Positions 28,088 to 35,143 of a stretch of DNA of 64,000 nt are shown piece by piece; within the stretch, counting starts at the first letter, position 1; every line of letters begins with the position of its first letter. The stretch comes from UBA2033 sp035345875. GTDB taxonomy: Bacteria > Spirochaetota > Leptospiria > Leptospirales > Leptospiraceae. Below the pieces are notes generated by a model. It had not been told where the DNA came from and made no database searches. It saw only the letters and a program-made list of their open reading frames with translations. Both the position numbers and the translations under genes were made by a program. Location: positions 1-64,000 of the forward strand of contig DAORDH010000002.1 of assembly GCA_035345875.1 (NCBI GenBank), read 5' to 3'.

Positions 28088-28705
28088 ATGATATTTGAAA
28101 CTGTAAATGAAATCAATGAAGCCATCAAAGCCATCAATTATGCTTCATACTTAATACGACTTTGTGCATTGAATAGTCAAATTGCAATTTCTAGTATAAG
28201 TTTTCACTCTCAAAAATCAGCAGGATTTACACCAATATCAAAGGAGTTAATTCATATTAGCTCCTTAATTGAAACAAAAGCAAACGATTTGTTTCAGATC
28301 ATGTTTAAATCGCTTAGAACAATTACTGAATCACAAAAAATTGCTCGAAACCAGTCTCTACAAAAGAAATTCTTTCAAGATTACAACAAGCGCTCCGATC
28401 GAAATTATGATTTAACGCATCTTGAAAATAAAATTCTTTCCGATTATAATAATAAAAGAGATAAATTAAAGGAAGATTTTCAGATACAATTTCAATCCTT
28501 TCAAAAGATTATTCGCGAGACTATAAAACTTTGTAAAAATACTAGACCGATAGTCTTTTCAGTCAAGATTGAATCCGTTTACATTGAAGGAAATGAAGGC
28601 GCTTTTGATGAATTATCAAAAGAATTATCTGATTTTATTTCTAAAATTGAAGATTTATTAAAAAGAATCGAAAATTTAAACCAAAGACTATTAGAAGGAA
28701 ATTAA
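28088..28705 (+). CDS. Small helical protein with a chemoreceptor-tip-like segment
   Basis: A 205-residue, all-helical cytoplasmic protein with no membrane span. Residues 19-68 resemble the hairpin tip of methyl-accepting chemotaxis proteins: LIRLCALNSQIAISSIS followed by SAGFTPISKELIHISSL, in the order and spacing of the receptor consensus (LLALNAAIEAARAGE ... GRGFAVVAEEVRKLA). The rest is coiled coil. It lacks a transmembrane and ligand part, so it could join a receptor array or bind CheA/CheW as a bare tip. ATG 28088 follows AAAGG and the M48 stop by 2 bases; the ODP-type gene follows after 1 base. The likeness is by eye and moderate. Confidence 0.6.
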   Translation: MIFETVNEINEAIKAINYASYLIRLCALNSQIAISSISFHSQKSAGFTPISKELIHISSLIETKANDLFQIMFKSLRTITESQKIARNQSLQKKFFQDYNKRSDRNYDLTHLENKILSDYNNKRDKLKEDFQIQFQSFQKIIRETIKLCKNTRPIVFSVKIESVYIEGNEGAFDELSKELSDFISKIEDLLKRIENLNQRLLEGN

Positions 28706-28706
28706 T

Positions 28707-29456
28707 TTGAAAAAATTTCAATATATATACTCCGAAGGAGATCATAAGTGGGGAATTATTTCTCGTGATCCAGAGAAACCGAGTTATTTAATTGATACAA
28801 ATGAATACGTTATTTGCAAAGGAAACAAGCTAATTATTACTGATCCAGGCGGAATAGAAATATTTCCCTCAGTAATCACCTCTATTTCAACAGAACAAAA
28901 TCCTATCGACATAGAATATATTTTTGCTAGTCACCAAGATCCTGATATCATATCTTCTTTAACTCTCTGGTTAGATATTAATCCGTCTATAAAATGTTTC
29001 ACTAGCTTTCTTTGGTCAACGTTCTTACCTCACTTCGGTGGAAATGATAGCACATTTTCAATTATACCAGACATAGGTTCTAGCTTTAATTTTCATGGTT
29101 TAGAACTGGAATTCGTTCCCGCTCATTATCTACATTCCTCCGGTAACTTTCATTTATATGATCCAAAATCTAAAATATATTTTTCAGGAGATATTGGTGC
29201 TGCGCTTTTGCCTGAAGCGGTCGCAAAAGAAGGAAAAATTTACGTAGATGACTTTGATAACCATATCGCCTATTGTAAAGGCTTTCACGAAAGATGGATG
29301 GGTTCAAATGAAGCAAAACTAGATTGGTGTAATAGAGTAAGTAAAATGGATATTGAACAACTCTGTCCTCAGCATGGAATGATCTTCAAAGAAAAAGACG
29401 TAATGCGATTTATTAACTGGTTTTCAGAACTCAAGATTGGAGTTTTAAGATCTTAA
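28707..29456 (+). CDS. Di-iron metallo-beta-lactamase-fold protein, ODP type
   Basis: A 249-residue protein of the flavodi-iron-like MBL group, without the flavodoxin domain. Metal ligands visible are SHQDPD (His76, Asp78, Asp80), PAHYLHSSGNF (His140 or His143), SGDIGAA (Asp162) and QHG (His223). The HxDPD form in place of the HxExDH of flavodi-iron proteins is the pattern of ODP, the oxygen-binding di-iron protein described as a chemotaxis sensor in Treponema. The start is TTG at 28707 with AAGGAA upstream. It is co-translated with the receptor-tip-like protein and lies tail to tail with the PAS-DHp gene. Confidence 0.8.
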   Translation: MKKFQYIYSEGDHKWGIISRDPEKPSYLIDTNEYVICKGNKLIITDPGGIEIFPSVITSISTEQNPIDIEYIFASHQDPDIISSLTLWLDINPSIKCFTSFLWSTFLPHFGGNDSTFSIIPDIGSSFNFHGLELEFVPAHYLHSSGNFHLYDPKSKIYFSGDIGAALLPEAVAKEGKIYVDDFDNHIAYCKGFHERWMGSNEAKLDWCNRVSKMDIEQLCPQHGMIFKEKDVMRFINWFSELKIGVLRS

Positions 29457-30784
29457 ATACTTATAGACTGCTCTTCTGTTTGACGAACAATTTCATGAAT
29501 AACTTGATCTAGTTCCCTAGCTGATTTAAAAATATATTCAATACTTCTATCTTTTTCTTCTTCTGTTCTATCTTTATGATTTAGAAAGAGATTACACAAA
29601 CCAAGAATATTCGCTACATGTTGTCTAACTCGATGTGATTGTTGCCATGCAATTTCTTTAAGTCTAGCTCTTTGATGTATGATTTTAAATTCGTTTTCTT
29701 TTTCTGAGGTAATTTCTTGAACGTTATTAGCAATACCAATCATATTCTTATTTTCATCATAAACAGGAAACATACTAAAAAGCCACCATTTGATTCCATC
29801 TGTTTCTTCAATAACTATACTCTCGCCTTTCTTAGCTCTATGGAAGTATCCTAAAAAATCATCTTTTAAATATTCAGATAAATAATCTAATGCACTTGTT
29901 CCAATTTCTAATTCCTTTTGAAAAATTGCTTGAGCTGTTGCGGCAGCTACTTTATTAAAAAAAAGAATTCTCAGATCCAAATCCAAAAACAAGGTTCCTT
30001 CACTGGAACTATTATAAATAGCTGTTAATATGTTTTCATTTTGCTGCATTTTTAATTCTGACATTTTTTTATCATCGATCGAATATGCGACAAACGCTAC
30101 CGCAATCACATTTTCATTTTCTCGTATCGGTAGATAAGATATATCTGCCCAAAGACTATATCCATAAAATTGAAATTGTTTTTCAAAATGAACGGAATTT
30201 CCAAGTAAGGCTGTTTTGAAATTTTTAGAAAAGCTTTCTAGATCAGTATCCATGATAAATTCAATCATAGGACGAGACTCTTTTAGTTCTTTTCCTTGGG
30301 TTCTAAAAATCATATCAAAAGCTGTTTTGTTAAAAGCTAAAATAATTCCATTTCGATCTATGAGTATAAAAACTTCCTGTGTGCATTCTAGAATTGCCTT
30401 ACATTTTAACTCTAAAGATAGAAAGGATGATGATTCATTCAAATTTAGATATCCAATAAAAATATAACCTATGTTTTTATCTTTGTTTTTTAAATAGGAG
30501 ACTTCGAAAGAAATACTCTTATATAGTTTGTTTAATTTCACTCTCAGATCAATGGATTGAATCTCTTGCGGGTCATTTTTTAATTGTTGGATCAGATTCT
30601 CTAATTTAGCATTTTGCTCGAATATTGATTCAAATTCCCTCTGGTGCTTCGGCTCGCCAAAAGTATCCTTAAACAAATAATTTGAAATTAGAAATTTTCC
30701 CTGTTCATCTAAAATAAATGCGATCTGTGATTTAGAATGCAGTAGATAATGAGGGATTGCATCGAGAAGATCTTCTTGCTTCAT
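29453..30784 (-). CDS. PAS-domain protein with DHp helix but no ATPase domain
   Basis: About 443 residues. Three PAS-type modules are visible (near residues 15, 140 and 260 of the long frame: KSQIAFILDEQGKFLISNYL, CTQEVFILIDRNGIILAFNK, YNSSSEGTLFLDLDLRILFF), then a helical part IAWQQSHRVRQHVANILGLC with a histidine at the H-box place (SHRVRQHVANILG), then another helix and the stop. No HATPase motifs (N, DxGxG, GxGLGL) follow; the gene ends inside the convergent ODP gene (4-base overlap). The ATG at 30784 follows an AGAAAAGA stretch; the frame extends to 30820. It may act as an acceptor, inhibitor or sensor paired with another kinase. Confidence 0.78.
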   Translation of the reverse strand: MKQEDLLDAIPHYLLHSKSQIAFILDEQGKFLISNYLFKDTFGEPKHQREFESIFEQNAKLENLIQQLKNDPQEIQSIDLRVKLNKLYKSISFEVSYLKNKDKNIGYIFIGYLNLNESSSFLSLELKCKAILECTQEVFILIDRNGIILAFNKTAFDMIFRTQGKELKESRPMIEFIMDTDLESFSKNFKTALLGNSVHFEKQFQFYGYSLWADISYLPIRENENVIAVAFVAYSIDDKKMSELKMQQNENILTAIYNSSSEGTLFLDLDLRILFFNKVAAATAQAIFQKELEIGTSALDYLSEYLKDDFLGYFHRAKKGESIVIEETDGIKWWLFSMFPVYDENKNMIGIANNVQEITSEKENEFKIIHQRARLKEIAWQQSHRVRQHVANILGLCNLFLNHKDRTEEEKDRSIEYIFKSARELDQVIHEIVRQTEEQSISI

Positions 30785-30847
30785 AAATAAATCTTTTCTG
30801 CAAGAATCATACGTCATCAATACTAATCAAGAATAAAACAATTAAAC

Positions 30848-31339
30848 TCAGACTTCTGTAGCTAGTATTTTTACTGCTATTCTTTTATCAGTCTGACTAG
30901 GGTCCTCTTCCGTTACAACTTTATAGCTACTTCCCCATTTTCTCATCAGCCCAAAAATAGGTTTCAACTTTTCTCCTTTTTTGGTTAGAGAATACTCAAC
31001 TCGTGGTGGAGTTTCTGAATATGCTTTTCTAGATATAATTCCGAATTCTTCCAAATCTTTTAATTCTTTGGAAAGCATTTTATCTGATGTTTTTGGAAGA
31101 GCCTTTTTCAAATCGCCATAGCGAAGAGTTTTATTTTGCATTAACTTAAACAAAATTACAGGCTTCCATTTTCCATTCAAAATTGAGAGAGTCAATTCAA
31201 ATGGACAATAGTGAACCATATCTTTTAACTTATAAACAGTCATACCGTTCTCACTATTCGGAGTATCTAGAATCCATGCAATATTATTTTTTTTATTTTT
31301 TCCTTTACAAAACCTTAAAATATTTTTCATGTGTAACAT
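30848..31339 (-). CDS. HxlR-family winged-helix transcription regulator
   Basis: A 163-residue regulator. The HxlR core has CPFELTLSILNGKWKPVILF with the conserved Cys, LRYGDLKKALPKTSDKMLSK and the wing RVEYSLTKKGEKLKPI. The Cys at the start of the domain is the redox-sensing residue of YodB/HypR-type members. The N-terminal extension of about 40 residues is unusual; ATG codons at 31339 and 31330 are both possible. It faces the DJ-1/PfpI gene across 48 bases that carry an inverted repeat (31343-31376). Confidence 0.9.
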   Translation of the reverse strand: MLHMKNILRFCKGKNKKNNIAWILDTPNSENGMTVYKLKDMVHYCPFELTLSILNGKWKPVILFKLMQNKTLRYGDLKKALPKTSDKMLSKELKDLEEFGIISRKAYSETPPRVEYSLTKKGEKLKPIFGLMRKWGSSYKVVTEEDPSQTDKRIAVKILATEV

Positions 31340-31342
31340 AAA

Positions 31343-31376
31343 TTATTACACTTACTTACCTAGAAGTAAGTAATAA
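31343..31376. promoter_or_regulatory. Inverted repeat, likely HxlR operator between divergent genes
   Basis: ACTTACTT (31350-31357), a 6-base spacer (ACCTAG), then AAGTAAGT (31364-31371), flanked by TTATTA and TAATAA. HxlR-family operators have this kind of symmetry with TACT/AGTA half sites. It lies between the two starts, so it can control both the regulator and the DJ-1/reductase/bestrophin genes. The AAAGGA before ATG 31388 is the ribosome site. Confidence 0.65.
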
Positions 31377-31387
31377 AGGAAACAAAA

Positions 31388-32134
31388 ATGAGCGCAAATT
31401 TAAACGTTATGAACCCTGATAAGAAAAAAAAGATATTGATTGTTGCAGCGAACGCAAGCACATCCAAAACAACTGGTTGGCCAATTGGATTTTGGTGGGC
31501 AGAGTTGACTCATCCTTATTGGGAGTTTGTAGAAAAAGGTTTTGAAGTAGAAATCATTTCACCAAAAGGTGGAGACTTACTAACAGATGGATACAGTGAT
31601 CCAGAAGATGCAAGTGGATATTCTGCTCATGATATTCTAAGTTTAGGTTTTAAAAAATCACCGAAACATGCAGAACTCATAAAAAATACAAAAAGCATAA
31701 AAGATGTAAAAATCTCTGACTACGATGCATTGTTTATCGCGGGTGGTCAATCTCCTATGTATACTATGATCGATGATACTGAATTACATAAATTCGTCGC
31801 AGATTTCTATGAAGCTGGTAAGGTTGTATCTATCGTTTGTCATGGAACTTGTGTTTTGCTAAAAGTTAAATTATCAAATGGAAAATTACTAGTAGACGGA
31901 AAAACTTGGACAGGTTTCGCAAATTCAGAAGAACAATTTGCTGATAACTTTGTAGGAAAACGCATTCAGCCTTTCTGGATCGAAGAGGAAGCAAAAAAAA
32001 TACCAAATACTAATTTCATCGTAGACGGAATGTTTAAACCATTTGCAGTTCGAGATGGAAGACTTATTACTGGTCAACAGCAATACTCAGGAGCAGCTGC
32101 TGCTAAGCTTGTAATTGAAGCGTTAGGTGTTTAA
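31388..32134 (+). CDS. DJ-1/PfpI (class I glutamine amidotransferase-like) protein
   Basis: A 248-residue protein of the Hsp31/DJ-1/PfpI superfamily. The nucleophile elbow is IVCHGTCVLL (the Cys in VCHG), and the N-terminal GFWWAELTHPYWEFVEKGFE and DALFIAGGQSP are family blocks. These proteins act as glyoxalases or chaperones against reactive carbonyls. It is the first gene after the HxlR-type operator. RBS AAAGGA at 31375-31380. Confidence 0.88.
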   Translation: MSANLNVMNPDKKKKILIVAANASTSKTTGWPIGFWWAELTHPYWEFVEKGFEVEIISPKGGDLLTDGYSDPEDASGYSAHDILSLGFKKSPKHAELIKNTKSIKDVKISDYDALFIAGGQSPMYTMIDDTELHKFVADFYEAGKVVSIVCHGTCVLLKVKLSNGKLLVDGKTWTGFANSEEQFADNFVGKRIQPFWIEEEAKKIPNTNFIVDGMFKPFAVRDGRLITGQQQYSGAAAAKLVIEALGV

Positions 32135-32167
32135 ATCCTTAATTTCTTCATTTCTAAAATAACTATG

Positions 32168-32254
32168 AGATTAAATTTGAGGTTTTTATTTTAAATTCAT
32201 TTCCAAAGAGTATATCTAAGAAATATGAGTTATATTTATTCTCAAATTTAATCT
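32168..32254 (+). repeat. 14-bp perfect inverted repeat between two genes of one operon
   Basis: AGATTAAATTTGAG (32168-32181) and CTCAAATTTAATCT (32241-32254), with a 59-base loop. It lies in the 149-base gap between the DJ-1 and reductase genes. It could fold as a long RNA stem that controls the second gene or stops part of transcription, or be a decayed element. Confidence 0.5.
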
Positions 32255-32283
32255 AAATTAATAACTAACCAAAGGAGTATAGT

Positions 32284-32901
32284 ATGAAAATAGGAATCAT
32301 CGGAACAGGCAATGTAGGTGGAGCCTTAGCTACAAAGTGGGCACAAAAAGGACATGAAATCTTTTTAGGAGTAAAAGATACAAATAGCTTTAAAGGGAAA
32401 GAGCTACTTTCCAATCCCAACACAAAAGTTCTACCAACACAAGAAGCAGTAAAGCAAGCAGAAGTAATTCTCATTGCTACACCAGCAACAGCTGCCATAG
32501 AAGTCGCTAAGTCGTTAGGTGATACAACAGGAAAAATCATCATTGATGCAATGAATGTTGTTATGGGAAAAGGGCCATCTGGATTTTCCAATACTGCTGA
32601 TGCAATACTCGCCAATACACAAACTAAAGATGTTGTAAAATGCTTTAATACTACTGGATTCAACAATATGGAAAATCCAATCTATGGAAATGTTGGAATC
32701 GATATGTTTATGGCTGGTAGCAGTGAAAAAGGAAAAGAAATCACTAGAAAGTTAGCACTTGATGCAGGCTTTGGAGAATGTTATAATGTAGGTGGAAACG
32801 ATAAGTTTCAATTAATGGAACAGTTTGCCTTTTTCTGGATCAATCTTGCTATGATGCAAGGACTTGGTCGAAACATTGGATTTAAGCTTCTAAAGAGATA
32901 A
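32284..32901 (+). CDS. NADPH-dependent F420-reductase-like protein (NADP oxidoreductase)
   Basis: A 205-residue Rossmann protein of the NADP-oxidoreductase/F420 family. The NADP loop GTGNVGGALATKW is at residues 7-19, and blocks ILIATPATAAIEVAKSLGD, IIDAMNVVMGKGPSGFS and VVKCFNTTGFNNMENP match the family. A strong AAAGGAG lies 6 bases before ATG. The electron partner is unknown; quinone or flavin reduction would fit the HxlR circuit. Confidence 0.85.
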   Translation: MKIGIIGTGNVGGALATKWAQKGHEIFLGVKDTNSFKGKELLSNPNTKVLPTQEAVKQAEVILIATPATAAIEVAKSLGDTTGKIIIDAMNVVMGKGPSGFSNTADAILANTQTKDVVKCFNTTGFNNMENPIYGNVGIDMFMAGSSEKGKEITRKLALDAGFGECYNVGGNDKFQLMEQFAFFWINLAMMQGLGRNIGFKLLKR

Positions 32902-32902
32902 A

Positions 32903-33841
32903 ATGATAGTTAAAAAAAATTTCAATCCGATTAAAGTTTTTTCTTATATAAAGTATGAAATGATTTATACTTCTATTTTAGCGGCTACTGTGTATTACCT
33001 GCATACGAACCTTCTGACTGAGAAAATATCTATTCCTTTTTCCATTGCAGGTCTACTCGGTGGTGCACTTGCAATTTTTCTTGGATTTCGAAATAATACG
33101 TCATACGCTCGATGGTGGGAGGCAAGACAACTCTGGTCAAATATTGCAAGTTCCTCCCGAATTCTTGCTAGACTCATTCTTACCTTCACAGATTCCCATA
33201 GCCATCAACAAAACTATGTGAAAGAAAGAAGTGAATTATTTAAAAAAGAAATGATCTACAAACAAATTGCATGGGTGCATAGTTTAAGATTAAATCTTCG
33301 AAAAGAAAATAGTTGGGAAGAAATCAAACCCCTACTCCCAGAATCTGAATGGACTCAATTGCAGACAAAAACAAACAAAACAGGCTTCATTCAATTTTTA
33401 ATGGGTCAAAGAATTTATAAAGCTATGGCAGACGGAACGTTAGGTGGTTTTGATAGCTTTCAAATGGAAGGTCAGCTTTTATCTCTTAGCAATTACCAAA
33501 GTGGCTGCGAAAGAACAAAAGACACGCCACTCTTAAAACAATACGATTTTTTTACTCGGGTATTTTTAGTTGTTTTTATTAGTGTTTTACCATTTACCCT
33601 TCTATCCGAATTACAACGGTTAAATGTAATTTATCTTTTAATACCAATTACTATCTTAATCTCCTTTGTATTTACGATAGTTGGAAAAGTAGGAAAGGTA
33701 AATGAGGATCCATTTGAAAATAAAATTACAGACGTTCCACTCAATTCAATATGTAACTCTATTGAGTTAGAACTCAGAGAAATGTTAGAAGATAAAAATC
33801 TACCTAAAAAAATTGAACCTGTCGATGGATATTTAAATTAA
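32903..33841 (+). CDS. Bestrophin-family membrane channel
   Basis: A 312-residue protein. The bestrophin/UPF0187 motif FLGFRNNTSYARWWEARQLW (residues 60-80) is exact, and paired spans at the N-terminus and near 215-255 match the fold (LVVFISVLPFTLLSEL). Bestrophins are anion or cation channels. Its start follows the reductase stop by one base, so it ends the HxlR-linked unit. Confidence 0.9.
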   Translation: MIVKKNFNPIKVFSYIKYEMIYTSILAATVYYLHTNLLTEKISIPFSIAGLLGGALAIFLGFRNNTSYARWWEARQLWSNIASSSRILARLILTFTDSHSHQQNYVKERSELFKKEMIYKQIAWVHSLRLNLRKENSWEEIKPLLPESEWTQLQTKTNKTGFIQFLMGQRIYKAMADGTLGGFDSFQMEGQLLSLSNYQSGCERTKDTPLLKQYDFFTRVFLVVFISVLPFTLLSELQRLNVIYLLIPITILISFVFTIVGKVGKVNEDPFENKITDVPLNSICNSIELELREMLEDKNLPKKIEPVDGYLN

Positions 33842-33982
33842 TTATGATTCGCAAATATAATTTCTAGTTCTTAGAATTCTTTTTTTTGGGATATTCAATA
33901 CTATACAAAGCTGCGAAGATTGATTATAAATATTATAAATGAACTTTATTTATATTGTTTAATTTACTTCGCAGATTCTATT

Positions 33983-35143
33983 TCAGCTAGCTGTAATTGG
34001 AATTGTAAAGCGAAATTTGCTTCCTTTCCCTAATTCACTCTCCGCCCAAATTCTTCCCTGATGACGATCAATAAATTCCTTACAGAGAATAAGACCCAAT
34101 CCAGTTCCTTTTTCGCCATTCGTCCCTTCGGTGCTAAAATGCTTCACATCTATTCTGAAAAGATTTTCCGCAATATTTGAACTCATTCCAATTCCTGAAT
34201 CTTCAACGGTTAATTCAACTTTGCCGCCACTTTCATTCGCTGAGATTGTTACGCTACCATTTTCATCTGTATATTTAATAGCATTTCCAATTAGATTTCG
34301 AATAACGGTCGTGATCATCTGAGAATCTGCAAATGCTTTTATATCAGTCGAAACTTTATTATTTAGTAAAATTTTTTTGTTAGCAGCTGAAGGTTCAAAA
34401 AGTTGTATACTCGATTTTACAACATCATAAATAGAAATCGACTCCGGCTTATACTGCATATCCCCTCTCTGGGATCTTGCCCATGTAAGTAAATTCTCTA
34501 ATAGCCCTTTAATTTTATTTGATGCAGACTCTAATAAAATTAAATCTTCATGAAACTCTTCTTTTGAAATATTTTCATATTGAGCAGCCATAAAACTCAG
34601 AAATGAATTTAAATTTCCAACTGGACCTTTTAAATCATGTGCAATGATAGAAAAAAATTTATCCTTTGCGGCAATCAAACTATTTAGTTCAGTATTTTTT
34701 TCAGATAACTTCGCAACCAAAACACTCAGTTCTTTATTTTGTTCTAAAATAATATCTTTGGATTTTTTCAATTCAACATGTGCTCTAACTCTTGCAAGTA
34801 GCTCTAATGTATTAAAAGGCTTGGTGACGTAATCAGCCGCTCCAATACTAAACCCATGAATCATATTGTCCATTTCTGTTTTTGCAGTTAAGAATATAAT
34901 CGGTATAGCTTTTGTGTTCTCTTGCGATTTCAAAAGCTTACATACTTCAAATCCATCCATCACGGGCATCGCGATATCAAGCAAAATTAAATCAGGCATT
35001 GTATCTTCTACAATCGATACTGCTTGTTTACCATTCAATGCGAAACTAGTATCAAATCCTTCTTTGCTTAAAATATTTCCTAAGACTTGAAGATTCTCTC
35101 CAACATCGTCTACTATCAATATATGTGTAGGACTTTTTTCCAT
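33983..35143 (-). CDS. Receiver-linked histidine kinase
   Basis: A 386-residue protein: a receiver first (ILIVDDVGENLQVLGNILSK; phospho-Asp in LILLDIAMPVMDGFEV; Lys in YVTKPFN), then a coiled coil and the kinase with FFSIIAHDLKGPVGNLNSFL (H-box), NLIGNAIKY (N-box), EDSGIGMSS and GTGLGLILCKEF. Receiver-first kinases are controlled by phosphorylation from another kinase. Its start directly abuts the stop of the hybrid kinase gene at 35144. The two upstream hybrid kinases probably feed it. Confidence 0.88.
   Translation of the reverse strand: MEKSPTHILIVDDVGENLQVLGNILSKEGFDTSFALNGKQAVSIVEDTMPDLILLDIAMPVMDGFEVCKLLKSQENTKAIPIIFLTAKTEMDNMIHGFSIGAADYVTKPFNTLELLARVRAHVELKKSKDIILEQNKELSVLVAKLSEKNTELNSLIAAKDKFFSIIAHDLKGPVGNLNSFLSFMAAQYENISKEEFHEDLILLESASNKIKGLLENLLTWARSQRGDMQYKPESISIYDVVKSSIQLFEPSAANKKILLNNKVSTDIKAFADSQMITTVIRNLIGNAIKYTDENGSVTISANESGGKVELTVEDSGIGMSSNIAENLFRIDVKHFSTEGTNGEKGTGLGLILCKEFIDRHQGRIWAESELGKGSKFRFTIPITAS

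Noticed and set aside
33911..33974. CTGCGAAG/CTTCGCAG inverted repeat between bestrophin and kinase genes
   Set aside because: Only 8 bp over a 48-base gap, so it may be chance; no T-run.
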